The position numbers were made by a program, and so were the translations under genes. Below the pieces are notes generated by a model. That model worked only from the letters and a program-made list of their open reading frames with translations, made no database searches and was not told the DNA's origin. A stretch of 64,000 nucleotides of DNA, from NCBI RefSeq assembly GCF_009604455.1, contig NZ_WEGL01000003.1:62001-126000 (forward strand), read 5' to 3'. Position 1 is the stretch's first letter. Every line of letters begins with the position of its first letter. The DNA comes from Streptomyces sp. RB17. Its GTDB lineage: Bacteria; Actinomycetota; Actinomycetes; Streptomycetales; Streptomycetaceae. Shown one piece after another: positions 44,406 through 54,931 of this stretch.

Positions 44406-45715
44406 CGGGGTGCCCCGATGACCGGCGCCCGGCCCTGGCCCTCGTACCGCGTCCCGGCGTCCTCGGCGGTGACCGTCGGGTGCCAGCCGTAGCGGCCCAG
44501 CGCGCGGACGAGCGCGCCGACCATGCGCGGGTCGAACTGCGTGCCCGCGCAGCGCCGCAGCTCGGCGACGGCCGCCTCGACGGGCCGGGCCCGGCGGTAG
44601 GAGCGGGTGGAGGTCATCGCGTCGAAGGCGTCGGCGACGGCGACGACCCGGGCGCACTCGGGGATCCGGTCGCCGACGAGGCCGTACGGGTAACCGCTGC
44701 CGTCGAGGCGTTCGTGGTGGTGCAGGATCGCGGCGCGGGCCTCGCCGAGGAAGGAGATCCCGCGGACCATCTCATGGCCGTACTCGGGATGCAGTTCGAT
44801 GACCCGGCGTTCCTCGGGGGTCAGCGGGCCGTCCTTGCGCAGCAGCCTCGTCGGGACGCCGAGCTTGCCGACGTCGTGCAGGATGCCGGCGAAGCGCAGC
44901 ACCTCGACGCGGTCGTCGTCCATGCCGAGTTCACGGGCGATCAGCACGGAGGCATGGCCGACGCGTTCGCTGTGGCCGCGGGTGTAGCCGTCCTTGATGT
45001 CGACGGCCTGGACGAGGGCGCGGATGGTGGCCTGGTGGGCGGCGCGTTCCCGGTGGTACTGGGCGAAGATCCACCAGGACACGCACATCGGCAGCAGCAC
45101 GAGCAGCGCGGCGACCGGGCCGTACGGGCTGCGCCACAGCACGGCCGTCATCAGCCCGGCGAGTCCGTGCACCGCGACCGGCGCGAGAGAGCGGGACAGC
45201 AGCCCGCGCCAGGCCCGGCGCAGCGGGATGCCCAGGGCGGCCGCGCGGATGCCGCCGTCGAGGACGGTGAGGACGAGGCAGAAGGCGAGGACGGCCGCGC
45301 CGGCGGGCAGCAGCGCGTACGGGAAGTCGGAGGCGACGACGGCGTCCCGGCCGCCGAGCGCCCAGTGCACCCGGGCGGCGCCCCACACGGCGAGCGCGGG
45401 CCGCGCGCCCCGCCAGACGCGCCGCAGCGGCGCGGGCCGGTGCCCGTCCTGCCCGGCGGGCGAGAGCAGGGCCGCGGGCAGCGGGACCAGCGCGGCGGCC
45501 GGCGGCGGCAGCAGGAACGCCCCGGCGAGCAGGACGGGGTAGAACGTGCCGCCGAAGCGGCGGCGTACGACGTGCTCGCAGGCGGCGTAGAGCGCGGCGA
45601 GCAGGCCGAGCGCCCACCAGGGGGTGCGTATCGTCGTCAGCGGCAGGAGGCAGAGCAGCGCCAGCAGGGCGACAGCGGCCACATAGCCGCGTGCCCTCGC
45701 GGGTACCGCCTCCAT
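44402..45715 (-). CDS. membrane HD-GYP domain protein
   Basis: A 437-residue protein: about six to eight membrane helices (residues 10-215), then a full HD-GYP domain with GHSERVGHASVLI, FAGILHDVGKLGVP, HPEYGHEMV, ILHHHERLDGSGYP and VVAVADAFDAMTS. Such domains hydrolyse c-di-GMP to pGpG or GMP. It heads a two-gene operon with the degenerate partner and lies next to rsrA/sigR. The signal sensed by the membrane part is unknown. Confidence 0.92.
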   Translation of the reverse strand: MEAVPARARGYVAAVALLALLCLLPLTTIRTPWWALGLLAALYAACEHVVRRRFGGTFYPVLLAGAFLLPPPAAALVPLPAALLSPAGQDGHRPAPLRRVWRGARPALAVWGAARVHWALGGRDAVVASDFPYALLPAGAAVLAFCLVLTVLDGGIRAAALGIPLRRAWRGLLSRSLAPVAVHGLAGLMTAVLWRSPYGPVAALLVLLPMCVSWWIFAQYHRERAAHQATIRALVQAVDIKDGYTRGHSERVGHASVLIARELGMDDDRVEVLRFAGILHDVGKLGVPTRLLRKDGPLTPEERRVIELHPEYGHEMVRGISFLGEARAAILHHHERLDGSGYPYGLVGDRIPECARVVAVADAFDAMTSTRSYRRARPVEAAVAELRRCAGTQFDPRMVGALVRALGRYGWHPTVTAEDAGTRYEGQGRAPVIGAPR

Positions 45716-45826
45716 CGCGCCCCTCCCCGACCGTGCCTGTCCGGGCTGGGAGCCTAGGCCGGGGATCGGGGGGTGCGGGGTCTACGACCTGAGGATTAGC
45801 ACGTTCGGGTGATGCACCCCCGGTGC

Positions 45827-46125
45827 TCAGCTCTCCTGCGGCGTCGCCGTCACGTCGTGCTCGGGCACGGTCTGGCCGGAGCGGATCAGGTCCAGCCGGC
45901 CCATCACCTTGGCCCGCAGGTCGGCGGGCACGTCGTCATGCCCGCAGCACCGCTTGACCAGCTTCTTCACGGCCTGCTCCAGGCCGTACTTCTCCAGGCA
46001 CGGCGAGCATTCCTCGAAGTGGTGCCGGAACTTGTCGCGATCGACGTCCGGCATCTCGCTGTCGAGGAACTCGTACAGGTGGTCGAGGACCTCACTGCAG
46101 TCCGTCTCGTGCGGCTCTCCGCAGC

Positions 46126-46129
<4 letters not shown>
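45827..46129 (-). CDS. rsrA: zinc-binding redox-sensing anti-sigma factor
   Basis: A 100-residue ZAS protein. Zinc ligands C11, H37, C41 and C44 are all present, as are C3, C61 and C62. Oxidation forms a disulfide between C11 and C44 and releases SigR. It begins four bases inside the end of sigR (ATGA), so the stoichiometry is coupled. The gene is followed by 110 bp without features before the HD-GYP gene. Confidence 0.95.
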
Positions 46130-46821
<692 letters not shown>

Positions 46822-47045
46822 CTCCTCAAGATCCCGGGCAGGACCGAAACCGGTCCCACTCGATTCGGAGGATAGAACACGACCCGTGCCTGCCGCCCCT
46901 CGAATCGGAGCGGCCTTGGCCGAGTGCAGCACCGTCCAGTCCAGGTCAGCGCTGCGCTTACGGCTCGGGCAGATGGTCGAACCCATGCGGCGGACTTCCT
47001 CTCCCACGACGTCGGTGCCGAGGCCTCAGCACTTCTGTCCGCCTC

Positions 47046-47071
47046 AACAGGGGCCCGCCCCACAACATTCC
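47046..47071 (-). promoter_or_regulatory. SigR-dependent promoter of sigR
   Basis: On the minus strand GGAAT (47071-47067) and GTT (47048-47046) are exactly 18 bases apart, the consensus GGAAT-N18-GTT. It lies about 60 bp before the long-isoform start at 46986, giving positive feedback. Confidence 0.85.
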
Positions 47072-47077
47072 CGGAGG

Positions 47078-47704
47078 TCACCCGAGTGGCGCGCACCACT
47101 CCACGACACCCTCGGTGATGATCTCCAGGGCCCGCTCCTGGGTGATCTCCGCTCGCTTGGGGACCGCGAAGCCGTGATCGCCGTACGGCACCTCGACCAG
47201 TGCGTACGAGCCCTCGGGGAACTCCTCCGGCTTCCCGAAGGTGTCGTTGCCGCCCTGGACGACCAGAGCCGGCGCGGCCACGCCCAGCAGTTCCTCGGCC
47301 CGGGACTTCTCCGGCTCGCCCGGCGGGTGCAGCGGGAAGCTCAGCGCGAGTACGGCGTGCGCGCCCAGCTCGGCCGCCGTACGGCAGGCGACCCGCGCGC
47401 CGGCGCTGCGCCCGCCGGAGATCACCGGCAGCCCCATCCCGGACAGCGCGGGCCAGATGCCGCGCCAGCCGGTGTCCAGGGTCTTCGGGGCGGGGGCGAC
47501 CTTCTTGCCCGCGACACGCCAGGGCTGCTCCACGAGGGCGACGGTCACGCCGTGCCCGGGGAGCACCCGGGCGAGCGCCTGGAGGTCCCGTGCCTCGATG
47601 CCACCGCCCGCGCCATGGCTCACGGCCAGGACCAGGCGCGCCTTCTTCGCCTTGTGCCAGGTGATGCGTGCGGTCCCGGCGTCGGTCTCGACAATCTCGA
47701 TCAC
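47078..47704 (-). CDS. alpha/beta hydrolase, TEX30/KANL3 type
   Basis: A 208-residue alpha/beta-hydrolase fold. It contains [18 protein letters not shown] (oxyanion region), [13 protein letters not shown] with the nucleophile-elbow Ser, QGGNDTFG (Asp) and YGDHGF (His). The GTG at 47704 overlaps the end region of the upstream gene (its stop is at 47706) and has GAAGGGA in front. The substrate is unknown. Confidence 0.87.
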   Translation of the reverse strand: MIEIVETDAGTARITWHKAKKARLVLAVSHGAGGGIEARDLQALARVLPGHGVTVALVEQPWRVAGKKVAPAPKTLDTGWRGIWPALSGMGLPVISGGRSAGARVACRTAAELGAHAVLALSFPLHPPGEPEKSRAEELLGVAAPALVVQGGNDTFGKPEEFPEGSYALVEVPYGDHGFAVPKRAEITQERALEIITEGVVEWCAPLG

Positions 47705-47705
47705 G

Positions 47706-48521
47706 TCAGAAGAGTGTCCCTTCTTCCGGTGCCTCAAGCTCCTTCAGCAGTTCCGGGCCGTTGTTGCGGACGTTGCTGACGGCCGTGGAGACCGGGTAGG
47801 CGCGCATCAGGCCGGGCGGGGGCGGGGCCAGCAGGTCGCGCAGGCCGTCGGGGTCGGTGCGCGCCGGGTCGAGCCAGGCGTCCCAGCGGTCCGGGGTGAG
47901 CATCAGCGGCATCCGGGGGTGGATGTCGACCAGGGCGTGCGGGCCCTCGGCGGGGGCGACGGCCAGCGGCGTCCGCTCGGCCTCCGTGGTGATCACCGAG
48001 CAGGTGACCCACCAGGCCTGGGGGTGGTCGTCCGGAAGCGTCCGGTCGCGCCAGAACTCGTACAGCCCGGCCATCGCGAACACCGAGCCGTCGGCCGGCA
48101 GCACGAAGTACGGCTGCTTGCGCGGCCGCTTCTTCTTCCCCTCGGCCTCCAGCTCGCGCTCCTGCGTGCCGGTGACCCACTCGTAGTAGCCGTCGGCCGG
48201 GACGATGCAGCGCCGGGCGGCGAAGGCACGGCGGTAGGCGGGCTTCTCGTGCACGGTCTCGGCCCGCGCGTTGATCATCCGGGCGCCGCCCTCGGGCGTC
48301 TTGGCCCAGGACGGCACCAGTCCCCACTTCAGCTTGCGCAGCTGGCGAACCGGATGCGGGGAGTCCGCGTCTTTCAGGGGACGGTCGAGGACGGCGTAGA
48401 CCTCCTTGGTCGGAGCCACGTTGTAGTCCGGTTCCAGGGTCTCCTCGGGCTCCCACTTGTCGATCTCAAAGATTCCTGCGAGATCCTCGGGCCTACGACT
48501 CGATGCATACCGTCCGCACAT
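47706..48521 (-). CDS. SOS response-associated (HMCES/YedK) abasic-site protein
   Basis: A 271-residue SRAP-domain protein. The catalytic C2 follows the initiator Met (MCGRYASS), with [27 protein letters not shown] and HPRMPLML supplying the other active-site residues. It forms a covalent thiazolidine link with abasic sites in single-stranded DNA and shields them. Start ATG at 48521. Divergent from the M50-like gene by 49 bp. Confidence 0.93.
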   Translation of the reverse strand: MCGRYASSRRPEDLAGIFEIDKWEPEETLEPDYNVAPTKEVYAVLDRPLKDADSPHPVRQLRKLKWGLVPSWAKTPEGGARMINARAETVHEKPAYRRAFAARRCIVPADGYYEWVTGTQERELEAEGKKKRPRKQPYFVLPADGSVFAMAGLYEFWRDRTLPDDHPQAWWVTCSVITTEAERTPLAVAPAEGPHALVDIHPRMPLMLTPDRWDAWLDPARTDPDGLRDLLAPPPPGLMRAYPVSTAVSNVRNNGPELLKELEAPEEGTLF

Positions 48522-48570
48522 ACGTGCCACACTGCCAGACTCCGTACGAGAACAGGGGCCCCTCAGACAT

Positions 48571-49293
48571 ATGGACAGCCTCGCCGCCCTCGCGCTGCCC
48601 GACCTCTGGGACCGGCTCACCGGTACCCAGCCCGATCCCGACCTGTGGGTGGTGCTCGCCACCTCGGTGGCCGCCCTCGCCGTGGTCGTCCCGCACACCG
48701 TGTGGCGGATGTCCCGCAACGCGATCACCATCGCGCACGAGGGCGGCCACGGGCTGATCGCGCTGCTCACCGGCCGCCGGCTCACCGGTATCCGGCTGCA
48801 CTCCGACACCAGCGGCCTCACGGTCAGCCGGGGCAAGCCGCACGGTCTCGGCATGATCCTGACGGCGGCCGCGGGGTACACGGCGCCCTCCCTGCTGGGA
48901 CTGGGCGGGGCCGCGTTGCTGGCCGCGGGCCGGATCACCCTGCTGCTCTGGGCCGCGACGGCCCTGCTGGTGGCGATGCTGGTGATGATCCGCAACGCGT
49001 ACGGCGTCCTGACCGTGGTGCTGGCGGGGGGCGCCTTCCTGCTGGTGTCGTGGCTCGCGGGGCCCCAGGTGCAGGCCGCGTTCGCGTACGCGGTGGTGTG
49101 GTTCCTGCTGTTCGGCGGGGTACGGCCACCGTTCGAGCTGCAGCTGAAGCGGTCGCGGGGAGGCGCCGGGGACTCGGACGCGGACCAGTTGTCGCGGCTC
49201 ACGCACGTACCGGCGGGGCTGTGGCTGTTCCTGTTCCACGCGGTGTCGCTGTGCTCGCTGATCGGCGGGGGCCGCTGGCTGCTGGAGGTGTGA
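48571..49293 (+). CDS. M50-like membrane metalloprotease
   Basis: A 240-residue membrane protein with about six hydrophobic segments. HEGGH at about residue 56 ([16 protein letters not shown]) matches the HExxH zinc motif of the M50B peptidase family, within a membrane helix. A distal Asp ligand could not be fixed by eye. The role is unknown. It ends 110 bp ahead of aroA on the same strand. Confidence 0.83.
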   Translation: MDSLAALALPDLWDRLTGTQPDPDLWVVLATSVAALAVVVPHTVWRMSRNAITIAHEGGHGLIALLTGRRLTGIRLHSDTSGLTVSRGKPHGLGMILTAAAGYTAPSLLGLGGAALLAAGRITLLLWAATALLVAMLVMIRNAYGVLTVVLAGGAFLLVSWLAGPQVQAAFAYAVVWFLLFGGVRPPFELQLKRSRGGAGDSDADQLSRLTHVPAGLWLFLFHAVSLCSLIGGGRWLLEV

Positions 49294-49403
49294 ACACCGG
49301 TACGGCGTGTATCCGTACACGACGGCTCCTGCCTGGTTTTCGTCGCGGTTTCGCCGCTTTTGATCGAGATCTCGGGCCGTCTTCAGCCACTAAAGTGGGG
49401 CGC

Positions 49404-50744
49404 ATGACCGTTAACCCCGCACACACCGCCCTCTGGCCCGCCCCGCACGCGAGCGGAGCCGTCGACGCGACGGTCCACGTGCCCGGGTCCAAGTCGGTCA
49501 CCAACCGCGCGCTGGTGCTGGCCGCCCTCGCCTCCGAGCCCGGCTGGCTGCGCCGCCCGCTGCGCTCCCGCGACACCCTGCTGATGGCCGGTGCCCTGCG
49601 GGCGATGGGCGTGGAGATCGAGGAGACGGTGTCGTCCAGCTCCTCCGGCGCGGGCGGCCAGGACGGCACCGGCGAGGCCTGGCGGGTGCTGCCGACGGGC
49701 CTGCACGGCCCGGCCACGGTCGACGTCGGCAACGCCGGCACGGTGATGCGCTTCCTGCCGCCGGTGGCCGCGCTGGCCGACGGTCCCATCCGGTTCGACG
49801 GCGACCCGCGGTCGTACGAGCGTCCCCTGCACGGGGTGATCGACGCGCTGCGCGTGCTCGGCGCCCGGATCGACGACGACGGCCGGGGCGCGCTGCCGCT
49901 GACCGTGCACGGCGGCGGCGCCCTGGACGGCGGCCCGGTGTCGATCGACGCGTCCTCCTCGTCGCAGTTCGTCTCGGCCCTGCTCCTGTCCGGCCCGCGC
50001 TTCAACCAGGGTGTGGAGGTCCGCCACACCGGCGCGACCCTGCCCTCCATGCCGCACATCCGGATGACCGTCGACATGCTGCGCGCGGTCGGCGCCCAGG
50101 TGGACACCCCGGAGTCGGGCGGCGAGCCGAACGTGTGGCGGGTGACGCCGGGCGCGCTGCTGGGCCGGGACCTGACGATCGAGCCGGACCTGTCCAACGC
50201 CCAGCCGTTCCTGGCGGCGGCCCTGGTGACGGGCGGCAAGGTGCTGATCCCGGACTGGCCGGAGCGGACCACCCAGCCGGGTGACCGGCTGCGGGAGATC
50301 TTCACCGAGATGGGCGGTTCCTGCGAACTCACCGAGTTCGGGCTGGTGTTCACCGGTTCCGGCGCCCTCCACGGCATCGACGTCGACCTGGGCGACGTGG
50401 GCGAGCTGACCCCGGGCATCGCGGCGGTCGCCGCACTCGCCGACTCCCCCTCGACCCTGCGGGGCGTGGCCCATCTGCGGCTGCACGAGACGGACCGGCT
50501 GGCCGCGCTCACCAAGGAGATCAACGAGCTCGGCGGTGACGTCACCGAGACCGCCGACGGCCTGCACATCCGCCCGCGCCCGCTGCACGGCGGCGTCTTC
50601 CACACCTACGACGACCACCGCATGGCCACGGCCGGCGCGGTCATCGGTCTCGCGGTCGACGGCGTGCGGATCGAGAACGTGGCGACGACGGCGAAGACCC
50701 TGCCGGACTTCCCCGAGCTGTGGACCGGGATGCTCGGGCAGTAG
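49404..50744 (+). CDS. aroA: 3-phosphoshikimate 1-carboxyvinyltransferase
   Basis: A 446-residue EPSP synthase of the shikimate pathway. [17 protein letters not shown] binds shikimate-3-phosphate and [13 protein letters not shown] is the second family motif, [16 protein letters not shown] and [10 protein letters not shown] follow, and the end is [17 protein letters not shown] loop of about ten small residues near 78-88 is an insertion. ATG at 49404. rsgA follows after 11 bp. Confidence 0.95.
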   Translation: MTVNPAHTALWPAPHASGAVDATVHVPGSKSVTNRALVLAALASEPGWLRRPLRSRDTLLMAGALRAMGVEIEETVSSSSSGAGGQDGTGEAWRVLPTGLHGPATVDVGNAGTVMRFLPPVAALADGPIRFDGDPRSYERPLHGVIDALRVLGARIDDDGRGALPLTVHGGGALDGGPVSIDASSSSQFVSALLLSGPRFNQGVEVRHTGATLPSMPHIRMTVDMLRAVGAQVDTPESGGEPNVWRVTPGALLGRDLTIEPDLSNAQPFLAAALVTGGKVLIPDWPERTTQPGDRLREIFTEMGGSCELTEFGLVFTGSGALHGIDVDLGDVGELTPGIAAVAALADSPSTLRGVAHLRLHETDRLAALTKEINELGGDVTETADGLHIRPRPLHGGVFHTYDDHRMATAGAVIGLAVDGVRIENVATTAKTLPDFPELWTGMLGQ

Positions 50745-50755
50745 GGACGTACGCC

Positions 50756-51766
50756 ATGCGCCGCTACGGCAAGCACACCGACGAGGACGACATCCGCACC
50801 CGCCCCGGCCGCCGGGGCACCCGGCCGCGTACGAACATCCGGCCCAAGCACGAGGACGCCGCCGAGGGCCTGGTCCTCACCGTCGACCGCGGCCGGCTGA
50901 CCTGCCTTGTCGACGACCGGACCGTGATGGCGATGAAGGCCCGCGAGCTGGGCCGCAAGGCGGCGGTGGTCGGGGACCGGGTGGCCCTGGTCGGCGACCT
51001 GACCGGCAAGAAGGACACGCTCGCCCGCATCGTCCGCATCGAGCAGCGCACGTCGGTGCTGCGGCGCACGGCCGACGACGACGACCCGTTCGAGCGCGTG
51101 GTCGTCGCCAACGCCGACCAGCTGGCGATCGTCACCGCCCTCGCCGACCCGGAACCGCGCCCCCGCCTGATCGACCGCTGCCTGGTCGCGGCCTTCGACG
51201 GCGGCCTGGAGCCCCTGTTGGTCATGACCAAGTCGGACCTGGCCCCGCCGGACAAGCTGCTGGAGCTGTACGGCGCCCTCGACATCCCGTACGTCGTCAC
51301 CAGCCGGGAGGAGCTGGAGAACGGCACCGCGGTGGCCCGGGTGCGCGAGCAACTGGACGGCAGGATCACCGCGTTCGTCGGGCATTCGGGCGTGGGCAAG
51401 ACGACCCTGGTCAACGCGCTGGTGCCGGAGGACCAGCGCCGTACGACGGGTCATGTCAACGCGGTGACGGGCCGTGGCCGGCACACCACCACCTCGGCGC
51501 TCGCGCTGCCGCTGTCGGGTGGCGCCGGCTGGGTCGTCGACACCCCGGGCGTGCGCTCCTTCGGGCTGCACCACGTGAACCCGTCCCGCGTGATCCACGC
51601 CTTCCCGGACCTCGAATCCGGCACGGAGGGCTGCCCGCGCGCGTGCAGCCACGACGAGCCGGACTGCGCGCTGGACGCGTGGGTCGAGGAGGGCCACGCG
51701 GACCCGGCGCGGCTGTACTCGCTCCGCCGCCTGCTGGCCACGCGGGAGCGCAAGGAAGGCGATTGA
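50756..51766 (+). CDS. rsgA: ribosome small-subunit-dependent GTPase
   Basis: A 336-residue circularly permuted GTPase. An OB fold comes first (about 40-110), then G4 (TKSD), G1 (GHSGVGKTTLVNAL) and G3 (DTPGVRSFGL). A C-terminal zinc site with CPRACSH and PDC completes it. It helps in 30S subunit maturation. Forms an operon with aroA (11 bp gap). Confidence 0.94.
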   Translation: MRRYGKHTDEDDIRTRPGRRGTRPRTNIRPKHEDAAEGLVLTVDRGRLTCLVDDRTVMAMKARELGRKAAVVGDRVALVGDLTGKKDTLARIVRIEQRTSVLRRTADDDDPFERVVVANADQLAIVTALADPEPRPRLIDRCLVAAFDGGLEPLLVMTKSDLAPPDKLLELYGALDIPYVVTSREELENGTAVARVREQLDGRITAFVGHSGVGKTTLVNALVPEDQRRTTGHVNAVTGRGRHTTTSALALPLSGGAGWVVDTPGVRSFGLHHVNPSRVIHAFPDLESGTEGCPRACSHDEPDCALDAWVEEGHADPARLYSLRRLLATRERKEGD

Positions 51767-51853
51767 GCCGCCTGGCGTTGTTTGCCGGGGCCCGGGTTCG
51801 GTAAGTGCATAATCGCACCGAGCCGGAGATCCGGATCAACGGGAGGACCGCAC

Positions 51854-52177
51854 ATGGCGTGGCTGCTGGTCATCGTGGCCGGGATGCTGGAGACCGGTTT
51901 CGCCGTGTGCCTGAAGCTCTCGCACGGGTTCACCCGCCTCTGGCCGACCGTCGCGTTCGCCTCCTTCGCCCTCGGCAGCTTCGGCCTGCTGACCCTGTCC
52001 CTGAAGAAGCTCGACGTCGGCCCCGCCTACGCGGTCTGGACCGGCATCGGCGCGGCCGGCACCGCGATCTACGGCATGATCTTCCTCGGCGACCTGGTGT
52101 CCACCCTGAAGATCGTCTCGATCAGCCTGGTCATCGTCGGCGTGATCGGGCTGCAGCTGTCGGGGTCGGCGCACTAG
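51854..52177 (+). CDS. SMR-family small multidrug/guanidinium exporter (SugE-like)
   Basis: A 107-residue four-helix protein. The essential Glu is in helix one (AGMLETGFAVCLKLS), and YAVWTGIGAAGTAIYG is helix three. It exports cationic compounds or guanidinium by proton antiport. In front are GGGAGG and the inverted repeat GTGC/GCAC at 51805-51818, overlapping a possible -10 box. A TetR gene lies beyond it, convergent. Confidence 0.9.
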   Translation: MAWLLVIVAGMLETGFAVCLKLSHGFTRLWPTVAFASFALGSFGLLTLSLKKLDVGPAYAVWTGIGAAGTAIYGMIFLGDLVSTLKIVSISLVIVGVIGLQLSGSAH

Positions 52178-52530
52178 GTCCTGTCGTCGAACTCCCGTCG
52201 TCCGCCCTCACGGCGGTGGTCCGGGGTGGCGGGCTGGTCGCGGCGCAGCCCGGCGGGACCGGGGACCCGTTCTTCGGGCGGCCCCTGTGGCTGCAGACGC
52301 GTTGTGCGAGGGCACCGCGAGTCACACGAGGGCGATGTTCCCGCGGCTGCCCCGGTGGATGAAGGAGTCAGGGCACCGGGCCGAGGTGCCGGCCGGCCTG
52401 GAGCGGCTGCGCGCGCCGGCGGAGCGCTCGGCTCCGGCGGACCGGTCCGACGCCGCCCACGAGCACCGCGACCGCTCCCGGCCGTACGGCGCCCGGCACT
52501 TCCGGGGCGGACCGTACTGAGCCCCGCGGT
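52178..52530. other. region with only one doubtful small reading frame
   Basis: 353 bp between the SMR gene and the convergent TetR gene. A plus-strand frame from 52287 or 52335 to 52520 (61-77 residues, MFPRLPRWMKESGH) has a charged, Arg-rich end and a pattern like small Streptomyces proteins with GLExLxAP; I cannot confirm that it is real. Otherwise I see nothing. Confidence 0.35.
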
Positions 52531-53136
52531 TCACACCGTCTGGCGTGGGACGACCGCGCCGATCAGCTCCGCCATGCCGCCCTCTCCCGGTGGTGCCGCG
52601 ACACAGGACAGGGCCAGGCGTACGGCCAGTTCGCAGGGGCGGGTCAGTTCGGCGGGGTCGGCGGGGACGGCGGTGGGACCGGCCAGGGCGGTGACGGCAC
52701 GGTCCCGCACGATCCGTACGAAGTCGCGGGGTGTGGGCAGCGGGCCGTCCGCGCGGCGCTGGGCCGGCACCGAGGAGGAGGACGGTACGGCGGCGAGCGG
52801 CGGGGTGGGCAGCCGTTCGCTCCAGCAGCCGGTGAGCATGGCCCGTACCAGCGCGTTGTCCCGCGCGGCCGAGCGCGTCCACTCGGCGACGGCGGTCAGC
52901 CGTTCCCTCGGCTCGCCCGGCCCGGCGAGCGCACGCTCGACTCCGGCGAGGTAGCCGTCGGCCTCCCGCCGCACCAGCGCCCGCGCCAGACCGTCCTTGC
53001 TGCCGAACTCGTTGTACAGGGTCTGCCGGGACACGCCCGCCGCCGCGGCCACGTCGACCATCCGCACCGCAGACCACGGCCGGCGCGCGAGCGCCGTGTA
53101 GGCGGCGTCCAGGAGGGACTCCCGGGCAGCAGGCAT
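52531..53136 (-). CDS. TetR-family regulator
   Basis: A 201-residue protein with a TetR helix-turn-helix (about 5-52: VRMVDVAAAAGVSRQTLYNEFGSKDGLARALV) and a variable ligand domain. Of two adjacent ATG codons the second (53136) has the better distance to GGGAGG. The inverted repeat upstream suggests self-regulation. It may control the convergent SMR exporter, but this rests on position only. Confidence 0.88.
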   Translation of the reverse strand: MPAARESLLDAAYTALARRPWSAVRMVDVAAAAGVSRQTLYNEFGSKDGLARALVRREADGYLAGVERALAGPGEPRERLTAVAEWTRSAARDNALVRAMLTGCWSERLPTPPLAAVPSSSSVPAQRRADGPLPTPRDFVRIVRDRAVTALAGPTAVPADPAELTRPCELAVRLALSCVAAPPGEGGMAELIGAVVPRQTV

Positions 53137-53492
53137 CATCGCCTCCCTGGGGCGGAGCGGCTCTGCGCCCAGATTTGACGCGCTTGTATGCACTGTCAAG
53201 GGTTCGCGGCGGTTCGGGGTGCGGTTCGCGCCGCGGGCCGGGGCCGGGGTGGGGCCGGGGCTAACCGGGGCATCGCTGTCGGGGTGCGGGGCATCGCCGC
53301 CCGCCTGCGGGCCGGGTTCGCCGTCCGCGGGTGCGTCGTGGCCGGTCGCGCAGTTCCCGCGCCCCTTCGGGGCGCAGCGCCACCTCGGCAGGCAGCCAGC
53401 TGCAGCAATCACAGCCACTCGCCCGCAGCACAGGCCCCGACACCGCCCGTCCCTGCTAGTCCCCACCGACCCCGGCAGATACGGTTCCTTAC
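53137..53492. promoter_or_regulatory. TetR/hisN divergent region with operator and intergenic repeat
   Basis: 356 bp. TTGAC at 53175-53179 and GTCAA at 53195-53199 form an inverted repeat close to the TetR start. At 53346-53380 the string GGTCGCGCAGTTCCCGCGCC with the hairpin GCGCCCCTTCGGGGCGC is an element I recall as widespread in Streptomyces intergenic regions. Confidence 0.5.
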
Positions 53493-54293
53493 ATGCCGGA
53501 CTACCTAGACGACCTGCGCCTCGCCCACGTCCTCGCGGACGCCGCGGACGCCACCACCATGGACCGCTTCAAGGCCCTCGACCTGAAGGTCGAGACGAAG
53601 CCGGACATGACCCCGGTGAGCGAAGCGGACAAGGCAGCGGAAGAACTGATCCGCGGCCACCTCCAGCGCGCCCGCCCGAGGGACTCGGTCCTCGGCGAGG
53701 AGTACGGCGTCGAGGGCTCCGGCCCCCGCCGCTGGGTGATCGACCCCATCGACGGCACCAAGAACTACGTACGCGGCGTCCCCGTGTGGGCGACCCTCAT
53801 CGCGCTGATGGAGGCCGCCGAGGGCGGCTACCAGCCCGTCGTCGGCCTCGTCTCCGCCCCCGCCATCGGCCGCCGCTGGTGGGCCGCGAAGGGTCACGGC
53901 GCCTTCACCGGCCGCAGCCTGACCTCCGCGAGCCGTATCCACGTCTCCGGCGTCGGCAAGCTGGCGGACGCGTCGTTCGCGTACTCCTCCCTCTCCGGCT
54001 GGGAGGAGCGGGGCGGCCTCGACGGCTTCCTCGACCTGACCCGCCAGGTGTGGCGCACGCGCGCGTACGGCGACTTCTGGCCGTACATGATGGTCGCCGA
54101 GGGATCCGTGGACATCTGTGCGGAGCCGGAGCTGTCGCTCTGGGACATGGCCGCCACGGCGATCGTCGTCACGGAGGCCGGCGGCACCTTCACCGGCCTC
54201 GACGGCCGCCCGGGCCCGCACAGCGGCAACGCCGCGGCGTCCAACGGACTGCTGCACGACGAGTTGCTGGGATATCTCAACCCGCGTCACTGA
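53493..54293 (+). CDS. hisN: histidinol-phosphatase, inositol-monophosphatase family
   Basis: A 266-residue Mg-dependent phosphatase. LGEEYG and [25 protein letters not shown] form the metal site, and [18 protein letters not shown] the second motif. In Streptomyces this family member performs the histidinol-phosphate dephosphorylation of histidine synthesis. The ATG at 53493 gives the usual length. It stands alone. Confidence 0.92.
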   Translation: MPDYLDDLRLAHVLADAADATTMDRFKALDLKVETKPDMTPVSEADKAAEELIRGHLQRARPRDSVLGEEYGVEGSGPRRWVIDPIDGTKNYVRGVPVWATLIALMEAAEGGYQPVVGLVSAPAIGRRWWAAKGHGAFTGRSLTSASRIHVSGVGKLADASFAYSSLSGWEERGGLDGFLDLTRQVWRTRAYGDFWPYMMVAEGSVDICAEPELSLWDMAATAIVVTEAGGTFTGLDGRPGPHSGNAAASNGLLHDELLGYLNPRH

Positions 54294-54441
54294 GCAGGGA
54301 GGGCACGACGGTACGCCCTCAACTGACATCGCGCGCCCCCTTGTTGACCCGCGCTTTACCTGTCAGTCTGAGGCTACCCCCACTTGTGAATTTGTGAATC
54401 CGGGAACTAGCGCCTCGGATTCCTAGGAGGTGGCCCCACCC

Positions 54442-54837
54442 ATGCTCGTCCGTGACGCCATGAGCACGGTGATCCTCACCGTCGGTCCCGCCCACACCCT
54501 CCGCCAGGCAGCCGCCCTGATGTCCGCACGCCGCGTCGGTGCCGCCGTCGTCCTCGACCCGGACGCCGGCGGCATCGGCATCCTCACCGAACGCGACATC
54601 CTCAACTCCGTCGGCCTCGGCCAGAACCCCGACACCGAACGCACCCACGCCCACACCACCACCGACGTCGTCTTCGCCGCCCCGACCTGGACCCTGGAGC
54701 AGGCCGCACGCGCCATGGCCCACGGCGGCTTCCGGCACCTGGTCGTCCTCGACCGCGGCGAGGTGGCCGGAATCGTCTCGGTCCGCGACATCATCCGCTG
54801 CTGGGCCCCGGTCCGCGAGCCCGCACCGGCGCTCTGA
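54442..54837 (+). CDS. CBS-domain-pair protein
   Basis: A 131-residue protein formed by two CBS motifs (about 1-58 and 66-125): MLVRDAMSTVILTVGP, GILTERDILN, and HGGFRHLVVLDRGEVAGIVSVRDIIR. Such modules bind adenine nucleotides. I chose the ATG at 54442, with AGGAGGTGG in front. The role is unknown; it lies in a segment with redox and stress genes. Confidence 0.9.
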   Translation: MLVRDAMSTVILTVGPAHTLRQAAALMSARRVGAAVVLDPDAGGIGILTERDILNSVGLGQNPDTERTHAHTTTDVVFAAPTWTLEQAARAMAHGGFRHLVVLDRGEVAGIVSVRDIIRCWAPVREPAPAL

Positions 54838-54866
54838 GCAGGTCCGAAGCCCCTGAGCACGCGGAA

Positions 54867-54901
54867 CGGGCCGGACCCCGAGCACCGTGGGGTCCGGCCC
54901 G
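54867..54901. terminator. bidirectional hairpin between CBS gene and katA
   Basis: GGGCCGGACCCC pairs with GGGGTCCGGCCC around a nine-base loop, between two convergent genes. Confidence 0.8.
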
Positions 54902-54931
54902 CCCTGGGGGTGCCCCCAGGTCTCTGCGGCC

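Noticed and set aside
47241..50744. A 1167-codon open frame on the plus strand over the hydrolase, HMCES and M50 genes
   Set aside because: High GC keeps antisense frames open. Only its final part is the real aroA (from 49404); the rest shows no family pattern.
51767..51853. A guanidine riboswitch before the SMR exporter
   Set aside because: The short leader has no pair of ACGR-loop hairpins nor a ykkC core that I can identify.
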